The translations under genes and the position numbers were made by a program. Positions 33,701 through 44,844 of a DNA stretch of 64,000 bases are shown here, one piece after another (the first letter of the stretch is position 1; each line of letters opens with the position of its first letter). The stretch is from Xanthoparmelia taractica (lineage: Eukaryota; Ascomycota; Lecanoromycetes; Lecanorales; Parmeliaceae), in assembly GCA_033085395.1 (NCBI GenBank), contig JANQBS010000027.1:1-64000 (forward strand), given 5' to 3'. Below the pieces are notes generated by a model. The model searched no databases. It was not told the origin of the DNA and was given only the letters and a program-made list of their open reading frames with translations.

Positions 33701-36700
33701 CGCTGTGGAGTATTTGGTTAGATTGAGGATAGTTTGGAGATAATATAAGCAGTCGTCGACTTCGAGCGAAGCACAGGTTTCATCCAATACTTCCTCTTCA
33801 CTGGTCTGCGCAGTTAAGGATTCCTCGTGTGACAAATATGGCGAAGCGTCGAGGCGGTAAATGAGAAAATCGATGATCCTATATCAAATTTTAGCTCCTG
33901 TCCTACTGCCGGAGATGTACTGAGGACTGACTGTTGTATGCTTGAAAGCGACTGCAGCCAGCCCACAGTGAACATGAATAGTTCAGTTTTTGGATCGAAT
34001 AGCGAGTCAAGAAGAAGTAATAATGGTTGTGCTAGTATAATTGACTCCTTGCTTCTTTTGCTTGACTGGTGAGAGGAACGTCCTGAGCTCAGATGACGAT
34101 CAGCTGGTGTTTTCGAGTTCGGGCCACTGTGAGCCCACAGGATAGCAAAGCGACGGGCACCCTCGATAGTAATAATTTGACTTCTATGACCATTCTTATC
34201 TTGTAACATCAGAGTAGCAATTGTCGCCTCTATAAGTCGTACATCTGGTGATACTGAGTGAACTCGCCAGAGAGCGCGTACTGCCTCAACGTTATGTCCA
34301 GGCTTAGCTGGAGACATGTATGTCCAGAGACCAACCAATATGTTCGGAAGTATTTTTCGTACGCGATGGTCAGAATTCCAAGCGTCCGAGGGTGATGCAT
34401 TGCACATCATTTCGAGAGTGGAGACCAGTACTGCAATAGCAGGAAAAGGCAGAACCTCGATACCATCTTTGGCGGCACATGCTTCTGAGGCTGTTGAGAG
34501 ATTTGACATTATGGTTACCAGGGCCCCGTTCTCAGTCTCCTCATCACCTTCGAGACTGGAAACTTGTGCTTTACGCAAGATCTTGTCAAGAAGAGCTACC
34601 TCCTTGTCCAAGTAACCTACCTCAATGGGAACTTCAAGCCCATGACCAACAAGCCGGATGGCATTATACAGCAGTAGATGTTTTATGCTCGTGTTGGCAA
34701 ACGGCGGGATTGAGTCCTGTGAGCCTCTTTGTGACCTATGATGGAAGTCCTGAATTTCCTGTAGAATTCGAGTTGTGCTGTCTTTCTGTCGTCCGCTATC
34801 AACCGATTTAGGCTGTTTTCCTTCTTCCTCTTTAAAGATTTTGGCTGGAACAAGATCGATTAAGTTGTTCGCGAGATCGATCGCGATATCAATTGCCGGA
34901 GATAAGCTTTCTCTGGTGTCATCCAATGGTGCTTCAAAATGTTGTCGTAAGCTGACGATCAGAGCTAGGGTGACCATCGGTATATGGATGGTCAACATTT
35001 CCTCCTCTCGAAGATTGAAACTGTTAACAACGAATAGCACAAGACCAAGACGATCCTTGGGACTTAATGACTCGACTTCTTCCGGCTTTGGACCCTTGAT
35101 CTTTAGTGCTCCGATCACAATGTCCGTCAGCTCGGCCCAGATCAAGCTACTCTCAATTGCATCAAAGAAAACCTTGGCGCTGCGTAAGACCTCCTCCAGA
35201 GCTTCTTTAGATGTAGCCAATTTCTGGTATCGCCAGATACATTCCATTGCTGGTAAGAAGATTTGGGGAACCACAATTCCGCCAATCTCCCAGCGATCCA
35301 TGAGAGAAAGACATATCCGGAAAGGACGCGCTTTCTGGGAGGGTTTCAAAGAATCATCTCCGACCATTTTCAGTATGCTACTGACTAAAGGGGCAAGTCC
35401 GTAACGCTCGAAATATTCCGTCCGAGAAAGTTGTACGTTGTAAGTCGTTGAAGGAGTAGTTGTTGGACTGGAGTCTGGAGAACTTGGAGTGCTATCGTCT
35501 GGCCCTGAGGATATTTCTGGTCCTAAGAACCACGTCCATAACCGACGGTTCAGACTCATCTCTCTACGTACCACGACGGCCGCGGCTGCAGAAACAAGTA
35601 GCTCCAGGTCTCTAGGTACAACTTTTTGACGTAGTACAGCAGACTGAAGTGGTAGATGGGTGACCAAAAGATCCAAGAAGCCTCTTTGAAGCAGGAGCTG
35701 CTCATCTTGGAGACCTGCAGCAAAGCAGCGAATCAAGAGGCCTGGTTCCGGTGTTGTTACTGCTTCAATCTGGGGTGGAAGCTTCCTGTTAGTGCTTCCC
35801 ATTCCAGACTTTTCTGCATGGTTGGATTCCGAATGTGACATCAGAGGGATTCCTAGAGGAGGAAGTTCTCTGACCATATACGCCAGAGCACCCTGACGTC
35901 GACTTGGGCTAGTGATAGCGGCTAAGAAGAGGCTTTGCCAATAGTATTGATCCCCAGAAACACTCGAGTGACCATTATCACGATCAGGCCCTGACCCGAC
36001 TGCGTTTCTGAATCTGTTCAGAAGACTGAGAGTGCGTTCAAATTCCTCACTCGTTTCTTCCTCGAGGCCGGGAAGTAAGGCCAGAGTAATCGCCTTGAGG
36101 GCCGAGCGTAGAACAACTGGATCTAGAGGTGAGATGAACGTCTCAAATAGAGATAGGAGCGCCGGCTTCACCGAGAGCGATGCGAACGACAACGTAGGCG
36201 CCAGTCCAGGCAGGTAAAGCGATAAGTCTCGTGATAGACCATCTCTCTACTCAATAGATTTTCAGATAACGCGGCCAGAAATAGAAGCGAAAACCTACAT
36301 TCAAAGTAGAAAACACATAAGCATACACCTCCAGCGCCTTTTGGTGAACTCCCGAAGGAAGCGTCGGATCCAAGCATTGTGCTAAACGCTTGGCTACAAG
36401 TGCTTTATGTGGCACGTCGGCGGTACCAGACGGTTTCGATTGAAGTGCCTAATGCATGGAATTAAGCTGAGAATTACAATCTGCAAACTGGGACGTTACC
36501 TTCAGCAGACGTCCTAAGAAGGCAATATAGTCTGCCCACTCCTGAAGTGCTGTGTCAAACAGGGACAATGCTCGTTCGACATTGGAAGCATAGCGTCGGT
36601 AGCCCTTATCTTTCCTGTTCGCTCCGGCTTTCAACCACGTTACTGCTTGCTCGAAAGCAGTGAATTTGGATATTTGGACAAGTATCTACCTTCGTCAAGC

Positions 36701-36756
36701 ATAGCAGGCGAGCCTGGGCGCACAGGGCGCACAGTCTGACTCGCATTGGCTGGCAT
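30785..36756 (-). CDS. dop1: Dopey family protein Dop1
   Basis: A very large conserved protein that acts at Golgi/endosome membranes with Mon2 and the flippase Neo1 in cargo recycling, and affects cell shape in moulds (DopA). Six exons: 36756-36690, 36627-36500, 36448-36299, 36246-33932, 33878-32120 and 32065-30785, total 1899 residues, the family's usual size. The N-terminal Dopey domain is clear: KDKGYRRYASNVERALSLFD, EWADYIAFLGRLLK, VAKRLAQCLDPTLPSGVHQK, LSLYLPGLAPTLSFASL. The middle is helical-repeat-like. The C-terminus has TAILGQKINNTNFGEQRKMRR and ILVDADRISAATTTISTQVL. The join SIQQ/IIDFLIYRLDASPYLSHEES restores the family sequence. Exon 1 is the least certain part: another reading (TAFEQAVTWLKAG) is open across the proposed first intron. 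Intron 4 has a GTCAGT donor. Confidence 0.88.
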
Positions 36757-37047
36757 TCTGTCGCGGATTCATGGGTGACAATCTTTAGACTGAATCCATC
36801 AATGAGTGACATGCCATAATGATTTCCCGTAGATGAGAAGGAATCCGTACATCATCCCATTTTTTAGGAATGTGAGTGCCTGAAGTGAACAAGTAGCGCA
36901 GGCTTCGCTAGCGTAGTCTGCGGCCATGCGGTGACACCCCCCCCTCCTCTTCTTCATGTCACCATACTTTCTACTCTCGACGGCCAATGCCATATCGGCA
37001 TTCAGATTCTCCGTAAACCGTCTAACACATCTGAATTCTTGACGTCT
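36757..37047. promoter_or_regulatory. Divergent promoter region shared by dop1 and mon1
   Basis: A 291-bp head-to-head interval between two membrane-trafficking genes. The mon1 frame is open upstream to 36931, so the true border depends on its start. Confidence 0.5.
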
Positions 37048-39189
37048 ATGGGCCATGATGCCGTGGAGTCTTTGGCTACCAGCAAAGGCGGAGAGGCGCT
37101 TGCGAACGACCGGAGTTCAATATCGTGGCCCAGAGACGGCGAGGACGACTCTACAATTCGGGGGATAAAAGAGGAGGATGCTAAGAGCAGTTCAGAAGCG
37201 GAGTCATCCGCGTTATCGCAGGCACACCTTCAAAATCCAGGAACAGAACAAGAAGATCGTCCACCATTACCTCCAAGACCAACCAACGTGAACCTCCTGC
37301 GAGAAGGGTCATTCAGTCCGGGAGGCTCTCTACGGAGATTGAGCAAGTCTCCGCGACCGCATCTGCAGTCTACTGCCACCACTGCTCTGTCTCGCACCGA
37401 TATCCACACGCAGTCATACCCAGATGGATCTCGAGAAACTTTCGCTGCTTCGGCACAGAAGACTCCTCCTTCAAAGGCAGTAGCTGCATTTAGCAGTATA
37501 AGGAGGATCAAAGCTGTCAGTGATAGCGAAGGTGGTGATTCTGCCAGCGTCAGAAGCTATGCGCCAACCCTCGAGACTGGCGGGGATGTCGAAAGCCTGC
37601 TGGGTGAAGTTCTTGGAGCATCTCAGGAGAGTCCAGCATGGAGGCTACATAATACGCAAAACGAGGCTCCAGATCCATTTGAGTCAATCACCTACGAAGA
37701 CGACGAGGTGGATGTAGATTTTTACCGAGAATTTGATGAGATCAGTGCAGTCGCTGCGGACGGTGAGAACGAAGGTAAATTTGGACGGGTCTCAATCCTA
37801 CTGTACAGGCTACTGAATAATACTTGCAGAACAGCTACTGAACCAGTGGAAGTCAAAAAGAAAACACTTCCTAATACTTTCTTCGGCGGGAAAGCCGATC
37901 TACAACCGGCATGGAGATGACAACCTCATATCCGGGTACATTGGAATAATACAGACCATTATCTCTTTCTACGAAGGTGCACACGATCAGCTGAAAGGAT
38001 TCACAGCAGCAGGCGCTAGATTTGTGGTTATGTCTCAAGGTCCTTTATACCTCGTTGCCATCAGCAAGCTCGGAGAGAATGACCCACAGCTTCGCGTCCA
38101 GCTAGAGGCTCTGTACATGCAAATCCTCTCTACGTTGACATTGCCTAATTTGACACATATGTTCTCGAACCGGCCATCCACCGATCTACGACGTCCTCTG
38201 CAAGGCACAGAGCCATTGCTCTCCGCACTTGCAGACACCTTCACTCGGGGGTCTCCGCCTACTTTACTCTCTGCGCTAGAATGTCTGAAAATCCGAAAAT
38301 CCCAGCGGCAAGTCATCAATGATACACTGCTACGCACACGAGTTGAGACATTGTTGTACGGCTTGGTTGTAGCCAGTGGTAGGTTGGTCAGCGTCGTTCG
38401 ACCGAGGAAGCATTCTTTGCATCCGAGCGATCTGCAGCTGATATTCAACATGCTTTTCGAAGCACGAGGGGTCAAGGCAGGAGGTGGGGAGAACTGGATA
38501 CCTTTGTGTCTTCCCGGCTTCAATAAGAATGGCTATCTATACATGTACGTCAGCTTCGTCAGCGCATACGAGAGTGAGAGTGAAGAAGGGCGTGAGGGAC
38601 AGGACGAGACTGGAAAACCGGATGATATAGCTATACTGCTCATCAGCGCCAACAAAGAAAGTTTCTATGACCTTCGCAAGATGAGGGATACACTTGTTGA
38701 AGAACTTGAGGCCAACGGCAGCATGGCGATCGTAAAGTCTGCAGTACGGCGTGGGCGGGCTACAGCAACAGACATTGTCCCTGGCACCGTGCTTCGCCAC
38801 TTTCTGTACAAGTCTCGAGCCAATGTTCAATTCACCATGCCTTCCTACGAACCGAGCTTTCCCACGCTACTGGCTAGACGGAGACTCCTCTCTTTGTACC
38901 ATGCACTACACGCCAGCGTACACGCAAAGAACGCTCATCTCAAAGTCCATCATTGCATCAGCCATGAATCGGTATCCCTAGCATGGGTAACGCCACTCTT
39001 CGAGCTGTATTGTGTCGCTGGTCCCCACGCCAGCCGGAACGCCCTTGCTCAGAGCGCCAACAAGGTCATACAGTGGGTACGCAGGGAGGAGGAAAGGGTG
39101 TTCATTATCGGTGGTGCCGTGAGTATCCATTCTTTGGACGAGCAAAACATCTACAAATCGCTGACCAATTTTGGCCCCAGGTATTCTAA
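37048..39189 (+). CDS. mon1: Vacuolar fusion protein Mon1
   Basis: With Ccz1, Mon1 forms the guanine-nucleotide exchange factor for Rab7/Ypt7 on late endosomes and autophagosomes. Exons 37048-37774, 37830-39118 and 39181-39189 give 674 residues. The N-terminal 240 residues are acidic and disordered. Exon 2 begins with EQLLNQWKSKRKHFLILSSAGKP, then GDDNLISGYIGIIQTIISFY and FVVMSQGPLYLVAISK (first longin domain). ESLLYGL-type helices and WIPLCLPGFNKNGYLYMYVSF (second longin domain) follow. The protein ends EEERVFIIGGAVF. The last three codons, GTA TTC TAA, sit alone in a 9-nt terminal exon. Without that splice the protein would instead end in a non-conserved tail. The start at 37048 is chosen over the in-frame ATG at 36931 because the leader is not conserved and would use up most of the shared promoter. 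Confidence 0.92.
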
Positions 39190-39701
39190 AGAATCTATCT
39201 CACGAACACGATGATACCATGATGAGCAAGTTCTCTGCATAGAAGGGAGTTCTTATTCAATCCATCTGTATGTCATGTTCTATGAGTTCTACCTTTCAGC
39301 GTCATTCCTCCTCTTCCTTCAAACATCCTCAGGAAAATCCTATACACTTCTTCCGCACATGCTTCAAGCCTCCCGCTTCCAACGCCTGCGTGCTTTTCGC
39401 ACGTCAGCCCATCAAAACGCAGCCATTCTCACACCTGAACCCTTTACAAGCCGATCTCCCCCTCTTTCAAAAGTTGCACCCTCACCATCATCGCAACCAC
39501 ACTGCCCTATGCAACTCCATCGCAGCACAGCACATCCGTACACCACTGCTCAGCACCGATGGTCCTTTTCAACCTTTCCATCTTTCTTCCTCCCGCTCAG
39601 CCGTTATCCACCACACAACCCCCTTCCCCCCTCTCCCCAACCCCTCCTCCTCCCCTTTTCCCCTTTCCCCCTTCCTCTGCCCCCCCCCACAGATATCCCC
39701 C
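39190..39701. other. Intergenic, pyrimidine-rich
   Basis: C/T-rich sequence with long frames on the plus strand that are compositional artefacts (proline/serine/histidine strings). No gene recognised. Confidence 0.45.
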
Positions 39702-39953
39702 TCAAGCATTCCACCCCCACTCCTCATCCCTCGGCCTAATAAAATCCCTCACCTCCTCGCTCCCCCAATCAATACCGTCCTCGTCCCTCCGGCTCCTCCC
39801 CGTCGCCTTGATGAACGTGGACGAGGCGAAGAAGCGGAAGCGGGACAGGGCGCGCGTGACGGCGTTGGTGTGGCTCGCCGTGCGCTGTTTGCGGACGATG
39901 GTGTTGATGCCGTCGTGGGCGTGGTTGGTCGGGAAGGAGCGGCGGAAGCACAT
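39702..39953 (-). CDS. Hypothetical small basic protein
   Basis: An 83-residue frame from the ATG at 39953 (MCFRRSFPTNHAHDG) to 39702. It is Arg-rich in the first two thirds and acidic/Trp-containing at the end (DWGSEEVRDFI, EEWGWNA). The frame continues upstream to 40142 through a proline run encoded by the GGT repeat, which argues that the ATG at 39953 is the real start if the gene is real. No domain recognised. It could be spurious. Confidence 0.35.
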   Translation of the reverse strand: MCFRRSFPTNHAHDGINTIVRKQRTASHTNAVTRALSRFRFFASSTFIKATGRSRRDEDGIDWGSEEVRDFIRPRDEEWGWNA

Positions 39954-40010
39954 GGTTTGTATTCTGTTGTGACTGGTGTATGCTGGGGGATGTTTGTATG
40001 TGGGTTTTGA

Positions 40011-40034
40011 TGGTGGTGGTGGTGGTGGTGGTGG
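40011..40034 (+). repeat. (GGT)n microsatellite
   Basis: An uninterrupted run of about eight GGT triplets, in the presumed 5' region of the small minus-strand ORF. Confidence 0.9.
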
Positions 40035-40505
40035 AAGTAAGTATCTGACTGTTCGCAGTTGATTGATGCTTGTGGTACGTGGTGGGCAGCAATGTGAGGT
40101 GGTTAGTGGTCGTAGACGATATACGTTCGTGACAGAGCTCATTGGAGTGTTCGCATAGTATATATATACTCAACCGCTGGCGCACCGAGTGAAAATATTG
40201 CATTATTTCGAGTAAAAAGGAAAGAATTTGCTCAAACTGGCTTTTTTCTTCTACCTATGTTAAAGCTATATGCCAAGCCCGAATATTACATTATTTGATT
40301 CATCCGCATGTGAAAGCCTCTATCAATATCTGACCGGAACAAAAATTTGAGCGATGTTGCGTAAGTTTTTGAATAATGTCGGTTTTTTTCTGATCGTTAA
40401 GCCGCAAGAGAGGCATATCCGAAGGGCGAAGACCAGGAAGAGCAAATAATAGCAAGACAAACTTCATGCTCTAGAGACGATGCCCTTCACATCAGGCAAT
40501 TGATC
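40035..40505. other. Intergenic interval
   Basis: A TATATATA element near 40158 lies upstream of the small minus-strand ORF. The rest shows nothing recognisable. Confidence 0.45.
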
Positions 40506-43500
40506 TCAGACCCCTGCGTAAAGGTCAGCGCTCACAGAGCGACCAATTGCTCCGTTGTACCGTCTCCTCCACCTCCATTCTCGGACCCGATCCTCGCCTC
40601 GCTGCCACCAGGACCTCAATCTATTCACGAGCTTCCGTCTAGCACGCCTGGTCTGAGATGCGCGGGACGAAGCACCGGCTGTAATCGCGGTATTTGCACT
40701 CTGCCTACTGCTGCGGCCACTAGCTCCCGATCTGCCTAAAGCGGAGCTGAGCAAGCCTCGATCGTAGGCTCTAGGCTCATCTGCGGAAGCTCCTCTTGAT
40801 CTTCTGTTTCTGAGTGCAGAGATACGCTTCCTGAAGATACCCTTGGGTTGAACTTGGGAACTGTCGTCAGAGAAAAAGCTGCGAGCCTCAAAACCGGGGG
40901 AGGGGGGTACGAGCGTAATCCGTGGCGACTGTATCTCGAAGCTCTCAACGAAACGGGTCTGGTTCGGACTTGATCGAATAACGTCATGGCTGCTGTTTAT
41001 TTGTCCTGGCATTACAGATAAAGCGGGATATCTCGTCCTTCTCAAAGCTGTACCTTGAAAAACTTCAAGAGATGATGCGAACGGACTTGATAAGGCATCG
41101 GAGAATTGAGGATATCCCGTGGTCTTCCCTGTACCTTCTGTAGCTGATGAGGCTCTTTGGACTTTGAACCTGAATCGCGGTAAACTCCCAGTGCTTCGAT
41201 TCGGATCCTCTGTTGGCTCAGGCATTGTAATTGGCTTAGGCATTGTAACTTCGAGCTTTGGCTGTTGATCGCTCCAAGGGTAACTAGTATCTAAGTTCCA
41301 TGGTCTCGAGTCAGGCGATGAATTTATGGAACTTCCATCAGGGCTACAATTGGTTGCTGATATTGGCGCTACAGTCTCTTTATCGTCATGTGTCTTCTCG
41401 CCTTGGTCCAGATAAGACGAAGCCACGGCCTCAAGCTCTACTGCTGAAGTAGTCTCATCCTCGCTCATTCTTTGTATCAAAGGCGTGAATGAGAAGGGTA
41501 GGCTAGGCAGCATGGGTGTGACCGGAGGTGAGAGCGACACCACTGCTGGCCGTTCATTAGGCAGTGAGGGGAGCTCCTTGTTGGGGGGCGGTAGGGGGGG
41601 TGGTAGGGGCTTGGTGTCCGGAGTCGAACGATCCTCAATACTAAGCTTCCTGGGAGGTTTGGAATCTATATTTGTGTTCAATTTTACCGGACTTGACTGC
41701 TTGGCTTCCGGAAGTGGATTTCGATGAGTAGGGCTTCCACCAGGAGACCCATGGTCCTGATCAGGGTGGGCATTTGGGGGATCTCGCACTTTGCGTAGAT
41801 CAGATGTGGATCTCCTCACGGCTGGGGATCTTCTTATACTCAGAGGTCCCGGAAACCCTCGATGCTTTAATTGAGACGGTAAAGTGATTGGTGGGGATCT
41901 TGGTCGATAATCCGTGGGACGTTCGTCCAGTTTGCAAAATGTTTGCCGCAGCCCCTGGGTCAACTCAGGCTCATCCTCGGAATCCGACGCTTCAACTAAG
42001 GCATAGTCGGCCGCATTCTGCCTTGTAGCAATATCTCGCAATCGTACGGATCGCTTTCGCCACGGGGGCTCGATGCGAGCAACACGGGCCCTGCTTTCTA
42101 TTATGCCTTGCATTGGGCTATCTGCTCTATCTTTGTGTTTGATTTGATTGGCAAGCTCGTCCAAATCCAACATATCATCATTGATAGACAGGATCTTGCT
42201 AAACCTACTAACATTAGTAGGCGATGTCATCGACCTCTCCGGCGTTGGCGAAATAATCTCTGTTACTGTATGTTCATACCCGGACTGATCCTCGAAGGAG
42301 CTCGTTCGTACACATTGCGTTGAATGCCGATTCTCGCCTACAGGGCCGTCGCCAATATTAGAGTCTGCTGCGGCAAGTACTCGGGAGGGTGGAGAAGCAG
42401 CAGTGCTAGACTTGGCCTTTGAACTTTTGGGAGAAGAGTCTTCCCATACAGACATAGTTTGGGGAGCGGGGTGGGCTGAAGGAATTGAGTCAACGGGCGA
42501 AGACCTTGGTCTGTCGGGTGTTTCTGAGACTTGTGATGTACTTGCTATATCCTCGACTTTTGAGAGTGACTCCCGACGCTGTCCTTCATCTAAAGACTGC
42601 TGCGGATGTGCTGCCGTCGCCATCAAAGGAGACGCTTGCTGAGGAAACTGTGATCCTTGGTCAAGTGCACCACCATCATGCTTTGCAGGTGGAATCTCCA
42701 CTTCCGCATTTGACAAGTCTCCCTCCGGGAGCTCAGGCACTTCGCTGAGGTCCTTATGAAGCGCTTGTATAGAGCTTTCGTCATTCACCTCAAATTGTGA
42801 TGTAGTCTGATCAAACTCATTATCTGTGGCTTGCGTTTTCAGCTTTGGGAAGCTATGTTCCGACGTCAGCTCAGTGCGGCTGGTGATTTCGGGGCTTGCA
42901 TCAAGCTCGTAATAGGTTGTGGTCGCGGTATCAAGCATTGGATGCTCCCCCAGAGTTCCCGATGACATGCTGACATAGTGAGAGTAGTCTTGCTGCTCGA
43001 CTCCTCGTTCTCCGAAAGCTTCCGTGTAATCGTAAAATACAGGCAAATGAGATGGGGACTGAGCGTTGATCCAGCTACCGTTTATTGTTGCCTGAAGACC
43101 GTTGGCTGAGCTTGCGATACTTTTCAGACTAGGTGAGCCCTTCGGTGTAGGTGGCCGAGTAGAACTTGGCGACGGACTCGGTGCTCTTCCAGATACTGGG
43201 GCCCCGAATTGGGGATAATAACGAAGCAAAGGATCAGACCGGTTGACGCCATTTCGCCAAGGCGAAGGAGCACCGTTCGTGTAGAGCGAAGGAGAGTTGG
43301 CGCGAAAGCTTGGACGGCGCTGGAGGCTTGTTTGGCTTCGATTCTGTTTATTGAATTCACTGAGAGCTGGTGATGAAGGGCGATAGCCAGGGCGCTTGAG
43401 CCTGGTAGGATAGGCAAACGGTGACCTAGGCCTCAAGTTGTGCGGACCTCCTGGGGCACCATGACCTCCATTGTTATGTGGGTGGTGGGCTGCGAGACTG

Positions 43501-44012
43501 TGACCGGCGTAGGAGCTTTTCGACGTTGAGTACGACCGATAGTCCTCGATTGAAGGAGATCTCGCGGGTCCCCAATGACGCCTTGGTGTCTGATTGTGAA
43601 ACCCTGAGCCATTCGAGCCATTCGAGGCTGTTGTTTCTTGCCGAGAGTGTGATTGAGGGGGTCTTGTATTGCTGTCCTCGTTTCTGTTATAGTATGCTCC
43701 TGGCTGACGTTGCTTGCTAGGTGTCGTGCGGGCCTTCGACGGGCGGGGAAGTGAAGGCGGTACTCGAGAGGGTTTGATAGAGAATTGGCCTACATTACCC
43801 GTTTCGGTGGTGTTTCTGAGCATGCTTTGGATGGAAGATGGGTTCTTGAGAATATCCAAGTTTTCATCTCCAATTGGCGTGGCGGTACGAGATCTGTCAT
43901 CTTGGAGGTCATCTTGAGACTGCTCAATTCCATTCCTTGTTGCAGGGTGATTGCTAGGACGCTCAGAGGACGGCATCACTATCATTATACCTTCATTACC
44001 TCTAAGCACCAA
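40506..44012 (-). CDS. Large disordered Ser/Pro-rich protein, function unknown
   Basis: An uninterrupted frame of 1168 codons. The first ATG is at 44012; ATG codons at 43982 and 43976 (MPSSERPSNH) are equally plausible starts. The protein is low-complexity and charged, rich in S, P, R and T, with dozens of SP sites and no membrane segment. More conserved-looking islands are PPWRKRSVRLRDIATRQNAAD near the middle, MSEDETTSAVELEAVASSYLD, and a basic, aromatic C-terminus containing RSWWQRGEDRVREWRWRRR. That end could bind membrane or nucleic acid. I do not recognise a family. The length of the frame, its composition and the absence of stops make it a real gene. It is divergent from the small gene at 44845. 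Confidence 0.75.
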   Translation of the reverse strand: MVLRGNEGIMIVMPSSERPSNHPATRNGIEQSQDDLQDDRSRTATPIGDENLDILKNPSSIQSMLRNTTETGNVGQFSIKPSRVPPSLPRPSKARTTPSKQRQPGAYYNRNEDSNTRPPQSHSRQETTASNGSNGSGFHNQTPRRHWGPARSPSIEDYRSYSTSKSSYAGHSLAAHHPHNNGGHGAPGGPHNLRPRSPFAYPTRLKRPGYRPSSPALSEFNKQNRSQTSLQRRPSFRANSPSLYTNGAPSPWRNGVNRSDPLLRYYPQFGAPVSGRAPSPSPSSTRPPTPKGSPSLKSIASSANGLQATINGSWINAQSPSHLPVFYDYTEAFGERGVEQQDYSHYVSMSSGTLGEHPMLDTATTTYYELDASPEITSRTELTSEHSFPKLKTQATDNEFDQTTSQFEVNDESSIQALHKDLSEVPELPEGDLSNAEVEIPPAKHDGGALDQGSQFPQQASPLMATAAHPQQSLDEGQRRESLSKVEDIASTSQVSETPDRPRSSPVDSIPSAHPAPQTMSVWEDSSPKSSKAKSSTAASPPSRVLAAADSNIGDGPVGENRHSTQCVRTSSFEDQSGYEHTVTEIISPTPERSMTSPTNVSRFSKILSINDDMLDLDELANQIKHKDRADSPMQGIIESRARVARIEPPWRKRSVRLRDIATRQNAADYALVEASDSEDEPELTQGLRQTFCKLDERPTDYRPRSPPITLPSQLKHRGFPGPLSIRRSPAVRRSTSDLRKVRDPPNAHPDQDHGSPGGSPTHRNPLPEAKQSSPVKLNTNIDSKPPRKLSIEDRSTPDTKPLPPPLPPPNKELPSLPNERPAVVSLSPPVTPMLPSLPFSFTPLIQRMSEDETTSAVELEAVASSYLDQGEKTHDDKETVAPISATNCSPDGSSINSSPDSRPWNLDTSYPWSDQQPKLEVTMPKPITMPEPTEDPNRSTGSLPRFRFKVQRASSATEGTGKTTGYPQFSDALSSPFASSLEVFQGTALRRTRYPALSVMPGQINSSHDVIRSSPNQTRFVESFEIQSPRITLVPPSPGFEARSFFSDDSSQVQPKGIFRKRISALRNRRSRGASADEPRAYDRGLLSSALGRSGASGRSSRQSANTAITAGASSRASQTRRARRKLVNRLRSWWQRGEDRVREWRWRRRYNGAIGRSVSADLYAGV

Positions 44013-44844
44013 TTGGGAATGCCATATTGCAGTACGGGGCAGTCAGGGGAAGACTGGGTTGAAGAAAATGAGGGCTGGGTGGGATAAAGTGAGAAAGAAG
44101 GCTAGTTCATAACGGGGCGCTCTCGACTACAACGGAAGGAACAATACCTACAGACCCTCCTTCGATTTGTGTTTTGCATATTATGGGTCGAATCACCAAG
44201 GGAATCAATCGTGACTTTTAAGTATCATTGTTTGTGAGATGCTTGAGCATGCAAGATTAGATAAGCCATTTGCGACAAGGAAAGTACCGTCACTCATCAG
44301 ACGAAGGTATTTTATATTATCACATCCAGAGCGGTGAAGGCTGCCTTAAGTTCAGTTCAATATTTGGCTGCAAAAATCCATCGCCGGTGCTGTGTAGGAC
44401 GTACGAGACTTTTTGGGGTTGATAATATTCGGAATCGACGCTGTTTCTGATGCATGCGGGTGTCTCTTACCTTTTCAAGCAGGAAGCATACAATTTGGGT
44501 GCCCTGGCGATGCAGCTGGCTTCGGACAAGTTGGGCAGGTATATATGCCAGGACAGCAGCGCATGTAGTACGAACAGAGTGGAAGATCCCATGATGATGG
44601 ACGGTCGATGTACTTGCTGCAGTTTTCACTTGCTCACGAAGGATTTATCCGTAGCTTGCATTGAGATCAACGAGCACCGTCTTTACACTCTTTCGTGGAC
44701 CCTCCAAGTCCAATGTGAGCGCGCGAGGATGTGCCCACAACCTTACATGTTCTGTCTCGGTCTCGCCACGATACCTTAAAAGCTCGCCTATACTCTAGTT
44801 GTTAGCTCTTTTGCTTCTTGAACAACCAGCTTTGGTTTCTCATT
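44013..44844. promoter_or_regulatory. Divergent intergenic region
   Basis: 832 bp between divergent genes. A 109-codon frame at 44450-44779 (plus) has no recognisable content and lies where 5' leaders are expected. Confidence 0.45.

Noticed and set aside
36606..36690. Alternative reading TAFEQAVTWLKAG across the proposed first intron of dop1
   Set aside because: It looks protein-like, but no start codon or acceptor joins it in frame upstream. The spliced exon 1 with ATG at 36756 gives an in-frame total. The choice remains uncertain.
39270..40010. Long plus-strand frames rich in proline, serine and histidine
   Set aside because: Compositional artefacts of a C/T-rich strand, with no conserved content.
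44450..44779. 109-codon frame with many cysteines
   Set aside because: Isolated, with no recognisable motif, in a region expected to hold 5' leaders of divergent genes.
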